This document shows, piece by piece, positions 1 through 6,876 of a stretch of DNA of 9,558 bases (its first letter is position 1; every line of letters starts with the position of its first letter). The DNA is from Dechloromonas sp. (GTDB lineage: Bacteria > Pseudomonadota > Gammaproteobacteria > Burkholderiales > Rhodocyclaceae). The position numbers and the translations under genes were made by a program. The stretch covers positions 1 through 9,558 of the forward strand of contig JAFLDQ010000138.1 in NCBI GenBank assembly GCA_017302355.1, in the 5' to 3' direction. Below the pieces are notes generated by a model. That model saw only the letters and a program-made list of their open reading frames with translations, made no database searches and was not told the DNA's origin.

Positions 1-420
1 GGCGCCAGCGGCCTCGCCGCGAGCGAACGTGCCGGCCTGCTGCTGCCGGCCGGCGCGCGCGGCCCGGCGTTCCTCGTCACCCGCAATTTCGACGTGATCT
101 ACGGCTACAACGCCGCCGAGAGCTACGGTCTGGCCATCGCCCACCTCGCCGACCGGCTGCGCGGCGGACCGCCCTTCGCCACCCCGTGGCCGACCGACGA
201 CCCCGGACTGTCGCGCGCCGAACGCCGCGAACTGCAGACCCTGCTGGCGGCGCGCGGCCACGACATCGGCGAGATCGACGGCATGCTCGGCGACAGGAGC
301 CGCGCCGCGATCAAGGTCGAACAGGCCCGCCTCGGCCAGGAGGCCAGCGGGCGCGGTGGCCAGAAGATACTCAAGGCCCTGCGCGCCGGCATGGAAGGGC
401 AACGGCCAGCCAATCGCTGA
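1..420 (+). CDS. Lytic murein transglycosylase, MltB type (GH103), C-terminal part; 5' end outside window
   Basis: This is the last 139 residues of a protein whose start and catalytic domain lie left of the window. The first 45 residues or so end in RNFDVIYGYNAAESYGLAI followed by HLADRLRGG, which is the conserved end of the MltB-type (GH103) catalytic domain. Residues 65-135 of the visible part form a peptidoglycan-binding domain of the PG_binding_1 type, with the signature L(Q)xLLxxxGxDIGxIDGMLGxxxRxAI. Such enzymes cut the MurNAc-GlcNAc bond of peptidoglycan in the periplasm and leave 1,6-anhydro ends. The reading frame is open from base 1 and stops at TGA 418-420. The catalytic Glu and any signal peptide cannot be seen. 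The family call is firm; the paralogue (MltB or a related MltB_2 form) is not resolved, so I give no symbol. Confidence 0.88.
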   Translation, partial: GASGLAASERAGLLLPAGARGPAFLVTRNFDVIYGYNAAESYGLAIAHLADRLRGGPPFATPWPTDDPGLSRAERRELQTLLAARGHDIGEIDGMLGDRSRAAIKVEQARLGQEASGRGGQKILKALRAGMEGQRPANR

Positions 421-688
421 GCGGAACCCCGGCGAGACGCACGGCCTGCCTGATCTCCCGCCGCCTTGCCGGCGATCGGTCGCGGCATTCACTTCAACCG
501 GCGGCGCTTTGTCGCGGTCGACCGGCAAAAAAGGCCAAATTTCAACATCCGGCGTTGGCAGAACGTCGTGGCGTTGTCCGCACCCGCCGCGATTTCCGCT
601 TCGCCGCCGTCACGGCCATCGCCAAGCCACCCGGCATGCCTGCCGGTCGCGCTACTCCGAGGCCCGACCGGTGCGCGGGACGATCTTC

Positions 689-697
689 TGTTAGCAT
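689..697 (+). promoter_or_regulatory. Possible extended -10 promoter element
   Basis: The bases TGTTAGCAT fit a TGn extension followed by TAGCAT, which matches four of six positions of the sigma70 -10 consensus. No good -35 hexamer lies 16-18 bases upstream, so this would be an extended -10 promoter. It stands 89 bases before the ATG at 786, in an otherwise GC-rich noncoding region, and would give a leader of about 80 nucleotides. This is inference from a short match only. Confidence 0.3.
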
Positions 698-715
698 GGC
701 GGCCTTGCGCCGTCA

Positions 716-738
716 GTCCGGGCGGCGATTTCCCGGAC
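716..738 (+). promoter_or_regulatory. Leader hairpin upstream of the spermidine-synthase-like gene
   Basis: GTCCGGG (716-722) and CCCGGAC (732-738) are perfect inverted repeats around a 9-base loop. The stem ends 47 bases before the ATG at 786. No T-run follows, so it is not an intrinsic terminator. It could be a structured 5' leader or an operator, or just a chance stem in GC-rich DNA. I see no known riboswitch fold. Confidence 0.3.
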
Positions 739-785
739 CCTCTCCGGCCCGATCCGGTACGACAACCCCACCTGCGACATCGCCG

Positions 786-2822
786 ATGAAAATCGACCTG
801 CGTTTGACCTTCCACTACGGACTGACGATATTTCTCAGCGCCTTCCTGCTTTTCCAGGTGCAGCCGATGATCGGCAAGATGATCCTGCCGTGGTTCGGCG
901 GCTCGGCGTCGGTGTGGACGACGTGCATGCTCTTCTTCCAGATGATCCTGCTGCTCGGGTACCTGTATTCGCACTGGATCGTCGCCCGCCTTTCACCGCG
1001 CCGCCAGAGCCAGTTGCACATCGCCCTGCTGCTCGCCAGCCTGCTGGTCATGCCGATCGCCCCGAGCGACGCGTGGAAGCCGACCGGCGCCGAAAACCCG
1101 ACCCTGCGCATCCTCGGGCTGCTGCTCGCCTCGATCGGCCTGCCCTATTTCGTGCTGTCGACCACCGGCCCGCTGGTCCAGGCGTGGTTCGCGCGCGAGC
1201 GTTCCGGCCAGGTTCCCTACCGCCTGTTCGCGCTCTCCAACTTCGGCTCGATGCTGGCGCTCATCGCCTATCCGCTCGCCATCGAGCCGGTCCTGTCGAC
1301 GCGCCTGCAGTCGTGGGCGTGGTCGGGGCTTTTCGCCGCCTTCGTCGCCGCCTGCGGCCTGCTCGCCTGGCGCGGGCGCAACAGCCAGCCCCTGGCGATC
1401 CGCCACCACGACGAGGTTCGGCCGATCACCGCTCGCCAGCTCATGCTGTGGGCGGCGCTGGCGGCCTGCCCGTCGATCCTGATGGTCGCCAACACCAGCT
1501 TCCTGACCCAGAACATCGCCCCCATCCCGCTGCTCTGGGTGGCGCCGCTCGGCCTCTACCTGCTTTCTTTCATTCTCGCCTTCGAGGGCCGCGGCTGGTA
1601 CCGGCGCGGGTTGTACCTGCCGCTGCTCGTCGTCAGCCTCGCCGCCCTTGCCTGGCTGCCGACCCTCGGTCTGAGCGCGCTACCCATCCAGTGGTCGATG
1701 GGCATCAACCTCGCCGCCTTCTTCGTCGCCTGCATGGCCTGCCACGGCGAACTCGCCCGGCATCAGCCGCATCCGGCGCAACTGACCACCTACTTCCTGA
1801 TGCTCGCCGTCGGCGGCGCCCTTGGCGGCTTTTTCGTCGGCGTCGTCGCCCCGTATTTCTTCAACAGCCACTACGAGCTCTCGATCGCCATCGTCCTCAG
1901 CGGGCTGGTCGTCGCCATCGCCGTCATCCCGACGCTGCCCGCCGCACGGCCGCGCTGGCGAATCGCCGCCGGCGCCGGTTGCGCGCTCGTCCTCGTCGCG
2001 CTGTCCGGCGTGCGCGTGGCCGACCACCTTGCGGAAAACAGCGGCGCCGACGCCCTGCTGCGCAACTTCTACGGCGCGCTGACCGTCCATAGCAACCCGG
2101 AAACCGGCGTCCGCACCATGCTGCACGGCCAGATCATCCACGGCAAGCAGTTCATCGCCGCCGACAAGTCCCTCTCGCCGACCACCTACTACAGCGCCGC
2201 CGGCGGCGCCGGCAAGGCGCTCGTCGCCAAGGCCGGCGGCCGCCCGTTGCGCGTCGGCGTCGTCGGCATCGGCGTCGGCACGCTCGCCGCCTACGGCCGC
2301 GCCGGCGACTATTACCGCCTCTACGACATCGACCCGCTGGTCATCGACGTCGCCAAAAGCCACTTCAGCTTCCTTGCGCAGACCCCGGCGCAGACCGACA
2401 TCGTCCTTGGCGACGCCCGCCTGCAGCTCGAGACCGAGCCGCCGCAACAGTTCGACGTGCTGATCGTCGATGCCTTCTCCGGCGATTCAGTGCCCGTTCA
2501 TCTGCTGACCCGCCAGGCCTTCGAGCTCTACTTCCGCCACCTCAAGCCCGACGGCGTGCTGGCGGTGCACATCACCAACCGCTTCCTCGACCTGCGCCCG
2601 GTGATCAAGGCTGCCGCCGACCACCTGGGCCGGCCCGCGCGCATCGTCGACCACGAGGGCGACCGCGAGCACGGCATCTTCCGCTCGCGCTGGGCGCTGA
2701 TCGCCCAGGACGACACCTTCTTCTGCCACAAGGGGTTCGAGGACGCCAAGCTGCTCGCCGACAAGCCGGGTTTCCGGCCGTGGCAGGATGACTACAGCAG
2801 CCTCTTCGCGATCCTGATGTAG
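786..2822 (+). CDS. Polytopic membrane protein fused to a spermidine-synthase-like domain
   Basis: This 678-aa protein has two parts. Residues 1-410 or so are very hydrophobic with about 12-13 predicted membrane segments. They carry the signature FLLFQVQPMIGKMILPWFGG near the N-terminus and CHGELARHQP before a glycine-rich helix, both typical of the family often labelled 'fused MFS/spermidine synthase'. Residues 420-678 are a Rossmann methyltransferase-like domain: GIGVGT (494-499) is the nucleotide-binding loop, YDIDP (513-517) holds the ribose-binding acid, and DAFSGDSVP starts at Asp562. True spermidine synthases transfer an aminopropyl group from decarboxylated AdoMet to putrescine. Here the usual GDGGG loop and the DSSDP motif are altered, so that reaction is not certain. 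ATG 786 is chosen because the family's N-terminus begins there; the longer frame upstream overlaps another gene. No clear Shine-Dalgarno sequence precedes it. The lipoprotein and yedK genes follow on the same strand, but no speD or other polyamine gene is in view. Confidence 0.85.
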   Translation: MKIDLRLTFHYGLTIFLSAFLLFQVQPMIGKMILPWFGGSASVWTTCMLFFQMILLLGYLYSHWIVARLSPRRQSQLHIALLLASLLVMPIAPSDAWKPTGAENPTLRILGLLLASIGLPYFVLSTTGPLVQAWFARERSGQVPYRLFALSNFGSMLALIAYPLAIEPVLSTRLQSWAWSGLFAAFVAACGLLAWRGRNSQPLAIRHHDEVRPITARQLMLWAALAACPSILMVANTSFLTQNIAPIPLLWVAPLGLYLLSFILAFEGRGWYRRGLYLPLLVVSLAALAWLPTLGLSALPIQWSMGINLAAFFVACMACHGELARHQPHPAQLTTYFLMLAVGGALGGFFVGVVAPYFFNSHYELSIAIVLSGLVVAIAVIPTLPAARPRWRIAAGAGCALVLVALSGVRVADHLAENSGADALLRNFYGALTVHSNPETGVRTMLHGQIIHGKQFIAADKSLSPTTYYSAAGGAGKALVAKAGGRPLRVGVVGIGVGTLAAYGRAGDYYRLYDIDPLVIDVAKSHFSFLAQTPAQTDIVLGDARLQLETEPPQQFDVLIVDAFSGDSVPVHLLTRQAFELYFRHLKPDGVLAVHITNRFLDLRPVIKAAADHLGRPARIVDHEGDREHGIFRSRWALIAQDDTFFCHKGFEDAKLLADKPGFRPWQDDYSSLFAILM

Positions 2823-2859
2823 GACACGCCAGGACGCCGCCCGGGATGGAATTTCCGCC

Positions 2860-3093
2860 ATGAGATCCGCAACGCCAATCCCCATCATCGTGCTGGCCGG
2901 CCTCGCCGGCTGCGCGCTCTTTCCCGGCTGGCACTGGGAGAAGCCCGGCGCCGCGCCGGGCGAATACGACCGGGACGTCACTTTCTGCAAGCAGCGGATC
3001 TACCCGGGCGTCGATGGCATGGTCACCAACGAGCGCGTGCGGCTGATGCACGGCTGCATGGAAGCAAAAGGCTGGCGGAAAGTCCAGGACTGA
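2860..3093 (+). CDS. Small putative lipoprotein (77 aa)
   Basis: The protein starts with Arg2, a short hydrophobic stretch (residues 7-16) and the lipobox L15-A16-G17-C18. It should therefore be cut and lipidated at Cys18 to leave a mature chain of about 60 residues. Ala at +2 argues for sorting to the outer membrane. Two more cysteines, Cys43 and Cys66, could form a disulfide in the periplasm. The end of the protein (HGCMEAKGWR) resembles a recurring motif of small proteobacterial lipoproteins, but I cannot name a family or function. A purine-rich GGGATGGA (2843-2850) lies 9 bases before the ATG. The gene begins 37 bp after the spermidine-synthase-like gene and ends 7 bp before yedK, so it is probably co-transcribed with at least the latter. 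Confidence 0.72.
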   Translation: MRSATPIPIIVLAGLAGCALFPGWHWEKPGAAPGEYDRDVTFCKQRIYPGVDGMVTNERVRLMHGCMEAKGWRKVQD

Positions 3094-3100
3094 GCACCCC

Positions 3101-3805
3101 ATGTGCGGACGCTACGCGCTCTATGGACCGCAATCGCGACTGCGCGAAGCATTCCTGCTGGAATCCTGTCCCGAATATTTCGCACGCTACAACATCGCGC
3201 CGCAAAGTCGCGTCCTGGTCATCCGTCACCCGCCGGGCGCCGGCCGGGTTGGCCAGTTGGTCCGCTGGGGCTTGATCCCGTCCTGGGCGAAAGACCCGGG
3301 CATCGGCGCCCGGCTGAACAATGCCCGGGGGGAAACCGTCGCCGTGAAGCCGGCCTTCCGCGGCAGCTTCGCCCGGCATCGCTGCCTGATACCGGCCAGC
3401 GGGTTCTACGAATGGCAGGCCGTTGCGGCGGGTGGCAAGGTGCGCAAGCAACCCTGGTATGTCCGGCCGGCGGATCCGGACGGCTTTTTCGCCTTCGCCG
3501 GCCTGCTCGCCGCCTGGAAGGCCCCCGACGGCGAGACGATCGTCACGACCTGCATCGTCACGACCGCGGCGAACGCGCTCATGGCGCACATCCACGAGCG
3601 CATGCCGGCCATCCTTCGCCCCGAGCAGTACGAGGCCTGGCTAGATCCGGCCAACCACGATACCGGGGCGCTGGAAACCATGATCGGACCGTGCGGCAGC
3701 GAGACGATGTGCGTGTCCCCGGTCAGCCCGGCGATCAACCGCGGCGACGTCGAGGGTCCGCACTGCATCGAAACGGTGGCGGTGCGATCGTCGCCGTTCG
3801 AATGA
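3101..3805 (+). CDS. yedK: SRAP-domain abasic-site protein (SOS response-associated peptidase, YedK/HMCES family)
   Basis: The 234-aa protein is a full-length SRAP domain. Cys2, exposed after removal of Met1, is the residue that forms a thiazolidine link with the aldehyde of an abasic site in single-stranded DNA. The other active-site parts are visible: N31 in YNIAPQ, the NNARGET segment (73-79, standing for the usual NARSET), E104 in GFYEW and H165 in HERMP. In this family the protein shields abasic sites at stalled forks from error-prone processing, and the same residues carry out self-removal of the Met and reversal of the link. The MCGRY start leaves no doubt about the start codon. AGGA (3086-3089) lies about 11 bases upstream, inside the end of the lipoprotein gene. 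Despite the 'SOS' name, I see no CTGT-N8-ACAG LexA box just upstream. Confidence 0.95.
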   Translation: MCGRYALYGPQSRLREAFLLESCPEYFARYNIAPQSRVLVIRHPPGAGRVGQLVRWGLIPSWAKDPGIGARLNNARGETVAVKPAFRGSFARHRCLIPASGFYEWQAVAAGGKVRKQPWYVRPADPDGFFAFAGLLAAWKAPDGETIVTTCIVTTAANALMAHIHERMPAILRPEQYEAWLDPANHDTGALETMIGPCGSETMCVSPVSPAINRGDVEGPHCIETVAVRSSPFE

Positions 3806-3831
3806 ACCGCGACCTTCCCTGACCGACAGCC

Positions 3832-3853
3832 CTGGCGGAAACCGGTCCGCCGG
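3832..3853. terminator. Possible bidirectional hairpin between convergent genes
   Basis: CTGGCGGA (3832-3839) pairs with TCCGCCGG (3846-3853) around a 6-base loop, giving an 8-bp stem with one G-T wobble. It sits in the 90-bp gap between yedK and the convergent methyltransferase gene, where a terminator would be expected. No T-run follows on either strand, so it is not a classic intrinsic terminator. Confidence 0.35.
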
Positions 3854-3895
3854 CATGTAGCCTGGTCTGCCGCGCTGGATTCGTCTTCCGCCCCG

Positions 3896-4843
3896 CTATC
3901 CGGATGCGAGTTGCCCGGCCAAGGCCCGGATATGCCGGTCGTCGGTTCCGCAGCAGCCACCGAGGAGCTTCAGACCCAACTCCCGATGCAGTTCGGCGAG
4001 CGCCCGGGCGAACCTTTCCGGATCTTCCTCCACCAGACTGCTGCTGTCGTCGAGTTCTTCGGGACTGAACGGAGCGGTATTGGCCAGCAGCCCGATGACG
4101 CGCTGGCGCACCCGCGGGGAAGAATTGGCTTCATGGGTCAGCGCTGCCCTGGCGAAGGAGGCATGGGTGCAGTTGATCAGGTAGGCCAGGGGCGGCGGGT
4201 TCGCGAGGGCATCGATCGCGTCCACCGCATCCTTCAGCGGCGTGCCGTCGAGCAGCGTCCCCGCCGGGCGGACGACGAAGCTGACGACGTAAGGCCTGCC
4301 GCTGGCGGCCATGGCCAGTGCAAGGCCGGCGGCCTCGCTGAGGGCCGGAAGGGTGGCGGCCAGGAGGAAATCCACCCCGGCGTCAGCCAGCTTGCCGGCC
4401 TGCCACGCATGGAAGTCCCGGGCCTCGTCGACCGCCAGCGCCGCGGCAGGGTCATAGGCGTCCCCGCGACAACTCATCAAGCCGCAGATGACCACCTTCT
4501 CCGCATAGTCCCCATAACTCCCGCGCAGCCCATCCAGATATCTGACATTGTCGCCATTGACGTCGCTTCCGCCGCGGCCGGCCGCGTCGATCCGTTCGCG
4601 GCTCGCCCGCCAGGTGGGGGTAGACATGAGGAGCGGCAGGCCGGAGTCACGCCCAATGTCCAGGTACTGCCGGCAGATGGTCTCGAGAGCCGCGCGTTTC
4701 GCGCCGTCATGGATGAAAGCCGAATTGACCAGATGGGGGTCCAGTTCCAGGTTGCCGTTGCGGCGCAGGCGCTCGATGACCGCCCCCTCGCCGAGGATGC
4801 ACGGAAATCGTTCGAGAAATTCCGCGAAAGGAAGATGGTTCAT
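3896..4843 (-). CDS. Homocysteine S-methyltransferase family protein, divergent substrate site
   Basis: The 315-aa protein matches the Hcy-methyltransferase (Pfam S-methyl_trans) fold along its whole length. The three zinc ligands are present: C225 in INCTH and C297/C298 in GGCCGTDD. In this family the zinc activates a thiol, usually homocysteine, which takes a methyl group from S-methylmethionine, AdoMet, betaine or a methyl-folate. Two acidic residues that hold the homocysteine amino group differ. The Asp of the N-terminal DGG/DGA motif is Glu19 (LGEGAV), and the Glu of the usual 'ET.P' motif is Ala163 (AATLP). The protein therefore belongs to a side branch, and its acceptor may not be homocysteine. 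There is no cobalamin or folate domain, unlike MetH. ATG 4843 is preceded by a strong ribosome binding site. It lies 72 bp downstream of the FBT-type transporter gene on the same strand and probably forms an operon with it. Confidence 0.85.
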   Translation of the reverse strand: MNHLPFAEFLERFPCILGEGAVIERLRRNGNLELDPHLVNSAFIHDGAKRAALETICRQYLDIGRDSGLPLLMSTPTWRASRERIDAAGRGGSDVNGDNVRYLDGLRGSYGDYAEKVVICGLMSCRGDAYDPAAALAVDEARDFHAWQAGKLADAGVDFLLAATLPALSEAAGLALAMAASGRPYVVSFVVRPAGTLLDGTPLKDAVDAIDALANPPPLAYLINCTHASFARAALTHEANSSPRVRQRVIGLLANTAPFSPEELDDSSSLVEEDPERFARALAELHRELGLKLLGGCCGTDDRHIRALAGQLASG

Positions 4844-4854
4844 GTCTGACGTGA

Positions 4855-4861
4855 CCCTCCT
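4855..4861 (-). promoter_or_regulatory. Ribosome binding site of the methyltransferase gene
   Basis: On the minus strand the bases read AGGAGGG, a near-perfect Shine-Dalgarno sequence, 11 bases before ATG 4843. No other in-frame start lies between, so it supports that start. It also shows that the gene is translated independently of the transporter upstream. Confidence 0.7.
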
Positions 4862-4915
4862 GGAGAATGGTCGATGAAGGCGCCGGGCGCTGCCGCAATG
4901 GAGTTCGCGGCGGCT

Positions 4916-6541
4916 TCAGGCGCTGCGCAGTCTGAGCATACGCGTCACCGCGATGGCCGCGAAGGGAACGATCAGACCGAGCGCGATGCAGATCAGGAAC
5001 AACGCCCCCAGCTGGCTGTAGTCGGCCGCCGTCTTGGTCGCCTGGGTCACGGGATCGCGGATTTCGCGGGTGACCTCGAACATCTGGTTCAGATACTTCG
5101 TGCCGAGCGCCGACGCCGACAGCGCGAGATTGGTGAACGAGGCCATCACCGCGAAATAGGTGGCCTTGAGGTTGGCCGGCGCGGAGTTGGCGATCCATGC
5201 CAGCATCGGCACCATGGCAATCTGGCCGAGCGGCGACTCCAGCGCGGTGTCGATCAGGGCAATGAACCGGGCGTCGACGATCCCGCCGGTATGCGCCGCG
5301 GTCCATTCGTGGAGGCCGTGGTACATGCCGAGCGTGGGCAGGCTCAACAGCGTGCCGGCCAGGGTCAGGAAGCCGACGATGTAGGCGATCGAACGCTCGC
5401 CCATGAAGCGGCGGAAGCCGAACAGGCCGAACAGGGTGAGCACGCTGGCGATCAGCGACAGCTTGGCGAGAAACGACTGGTCGAAACCCAGGACATCGAT
5501 CATCCACCAGGTGGAGCCGGCGCCGGGACCGGGCATGGCGCGGAAGACGAAGATCACGATCGCCGTACCGAGCAGGGTGCGCCTCGACTCCTCGTCGAGC
5601 TGGCGCAGCAGCCTGGCCATCAGGAAGGTGATGACGGCAAGGGAAGCGACAAAGATGATCTCCTGACCGAACTCGATCTGCGAGACGCCCAGCGAGACGC
5701 TGATGGCGACGAACACCAGACTGCCGCCAAGGATCCACCAGTCGGGCTCGACCGCTTCCGGCGGCGGCTCGAGGATCGCCCGCAGTCTGGTTTCGTCGAA
5801 CCCGCGGGCGCGCAGCCGTCCCGCCTCGCGCCGCCTGATCGCGCCCGCCAGCAGCACGCCGGCGACGGAGATTGCCGGGATGACCAGCGCCATGCCATAC
5901 ACTTGGGCGTAGATCGCCGTCCGCGCCGCATTCGGCAGGCTTTCGACGCCCTGGAACATCAGCACATTGACCAGCGACACGAGCACGCCGCCGCCGATGA
6001 TGGCGACCCGGCCCAGGGTCTGCAGCGTCGTGTTCATCAGCCGCCGCATTTCCGGCGGCAGCAGCTCGCCGCGGTCGTCAACCCGCGGCACGGCCTCCAC
6101 GGTCATGGCGTCGGCAACGACATCCTGGAGCACGTAGCCCACCGGTGCGAGCATGGCGGAGAGGACGAACCATGCCTCCAGCGACATGATTCCGCCCATG
6201 TACCGCGGCTCGGCGACCAGACCCAGCATGATCAGCAGGCTGACCGCGATCAGGCTGGCGCCCAGCCACACCAGGCCGGCCTTGTGGCGCCAGACGAGGT
6301 CGACCAGGTGCCCGAGGGGCATCTTCAGCGCCCACGGAATTCCCGCCCAGAAGCCCAGCGCCGCGAGGAAGGCCGCGGAAAGACCGAGGTACTCCTTGAC
6401 GAAGAAGGTTCCAACGATCCCGGTCAGCCCGGACACCCCCGCCGCGACATAGACCATCAGCGGCGGCAGGTAGGAAAGCCGCATCTCGCGGCCGAGTTCG
6501 AGGATATTGTCGTCAAGCCAGCGACGGATGGCAGCGAACAC
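4916..6541 (-). CDS. BT1/FBT-family (folate-biopterin type) MFS transporter
   Basis: From GTG 6541 the protein has 541 residues and about 12 membrane segments, with a long charged loop at roughly 235-266. It carries marks of the BT1/FBT family: GIPWALKMPLGHLVD (67-81, the PW..K...G...D motif after helix 2), LQDVVADAMTVE (139-150), and FRAMPGPGAG (333-342) followed by LGFDQSFLAKL (351-361). Near the end PANLKATYFAVMASFTN (455-471) matches the family's final motif. FBT transporters move folates, pterins and, in Leishmania members, AdoMet across membranes; bacterial substrates are mostly unknown. The frame stays open to 6832, but the extra 97 residues are Cys/Arg/Pro-rich and unlike a transporter. 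GTG 6541 is preferred because GGAG lies 7 bases upstream; ATG 6484 is the alternative (522 aa). It is the upstream partner of the methyltransferase gene. Confidence 0.75.
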   Translation of the reverse strand: MFAAIRRWLDDNILELGREMRLSYLPPLMVYVAAGVSGLTGIVGTFFVKEYLGLSAAFLAALGFWAGIPWALKMPLGHLVDLVWRHKAGLVWLGASLIAVSLLIMLGLVAEPRYMGGIMSLEAWFVLSAMLAPVGYVLQDVVADAMTVEAVPRVDDRGELLPPEMRRLMNTTLQTLGRVAIIGGGVLVSLVNVLMFQGVESLPNAARTAIYAQVYGMALVIPAISVAGVLLAGAIRRREAGRLRARGFDETRLRAILEPPPEAVEPDWWILGGSLVFVAISVSLGVSQIEFGQEIIFVASLAVITFLMARLLRQLDEESRRTLLGTAIVIFVFRAMPGPGAGSTWWMIDVLGFDQSFLAKLSLIASVLTLFGLFGFRRFMGERSIAYIVGFLTLAGTLLSLPTLGMYHGLHEWTAAHTGGIVDARFIALIDTALESPLGQIAMVPMLAWIANSAPANLKATYFAVMASFTNLALSASALGTKYLNQMFEVTREIRDPVTQATKTAADYSQLGALFLICIALGLIVPFAAIAVTRMLRLRSA

Positions 6542-6548
6542 AACGGGA

Positions 6549-6552
6549 CTCC
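6549..6552 (-). promoter_or_regulatory. Ribosome binding site that supports GTG 6541
   Basis: The minus strand reads GGAG here, 7 bases before the GTG at 6541. The alternative ATG at 6484 has only a weak GAG directly in front of it. This favours the GTG, which adds the amphipathic stretch AAIRRWLDDNILELGRE before the first membrane helix. Confidence 0.5.
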
Positions 6553-6796
6553 AGCAGGTCTGCAATGGGCGAAGGTTACAGCAAGGCACGGCCGGCCGCT
6601 CCGGATCATGCCGGCGGTCGTCGCCGCGCATGCCCGGCACGGAAACCGCATCATTGTGCCTCAGGATGTCATCAGCTGGCGTCCCGCATGCGCGCCCGCA
6701 GGAAATCACGGCGGGGGAACCGCGCCGGCGGCCACCCTCGCAGTCCTCGCAAGGAACCGGCTTGATCTTCGCGATCGCTGGCCGCGACAGAACGGA

Positions 6797-6825
6797 TTGA
6801 CGCCGGCCGGCAGCCCAAGGATACT
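6797..6825 (+). promoter_or_regulatory. Sigma70-type promoter of the alpha/beta hydrolase gene
   Basis: TTGACG (6797-6802, five of six consensus bases) and GATACT (6820-6825, four of six) are separated by the optimal 17 bases. Transcription would start near 6832, giving a leader of about 90 nucleotides before the ATG at 6921. This is the best promoter match in the window, on consensus and spacing alone. Confidence 0.5.
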
Positions 6826-6876
6826 CACGCAAGTGGCCGTGAAAGCCTCATCCATCCTTTTTCCCCGAATGTGACG

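Larger units (their letters stand above)
421..785. other. Noncoding stretch between the transglycosylase gene and the spermidine-synthase-like gene
   Basis: No convincing gene lies in these 365 bases. The open frames that cross it give Arg/Pro/Ser-rich low-quality translations that match no family I recognise. The frame of the downstream gene happens to be open back to base 186, but this part overlaps the transglycosylase and looks nothing like the membrane protein that follows. The stretch holds an A-rich patch (526-532) next to the palindrome CGGTCGACCG (515-524), a possible extended -10 element near 689-697, and a 7-bp inverted repeat at 716-738. I see no hairpin followed by a T-run that would mark a terminator for the upstream gene. 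Confidence 0.6.

Noticed and set aside
498..532. Possible intrinsic terminator after the transglycosylase gene
   Set aside because: The stem is broken by mismatches and is followed by A's, not T's, on the plus strand. Read from the minus strand, the T-run would come before the stem.
186..785. Upstream extension of the spermidine-synthase-like frame by 200 residues
   Set aside because: The first 235 bases overlap the transglycosylase gene in another frame, and the translation is Arg/Pro/Ala-rich without any membrane or domain character. The family N-terminus starts at ATG 786.
1680..2447. A 255-codon minus-strand open frame inside the spermidine-synthase-like gene
   Set aside because: It is an Asp/Ala/Val/Gly-rich reverse-frame shadow of the Rossmann domain and membrane helices coded on the plus strand.
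3911..4849. A 312-codon plus-strand open frame antisense to the methyltransferase gene
   Set aside because: Low-complexity translation with no family signature. The minus strand carries the zinc-site motifs and a strong ribosome binding site.
6542..6832. N-terminal extension of the transporter frame by 97 residues
   Set aside because: The stretch is rich in Cys, Arg and Pro and unlike a transporter N-terminus. GTG 6541 has a well-placed GGAG, and the extension would also overlap the hydrolase promoter.
4874..6874. A 666-codon plus-strand open frame antisense to the transporter gene
   Set aside because: Its translation is full of His, Asp, Gln, Arg and Gly with no domain, as expected for the reverse frame of a high-GC membrane protein gene. 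The opposite strand has clear BT1/FBT motifs.
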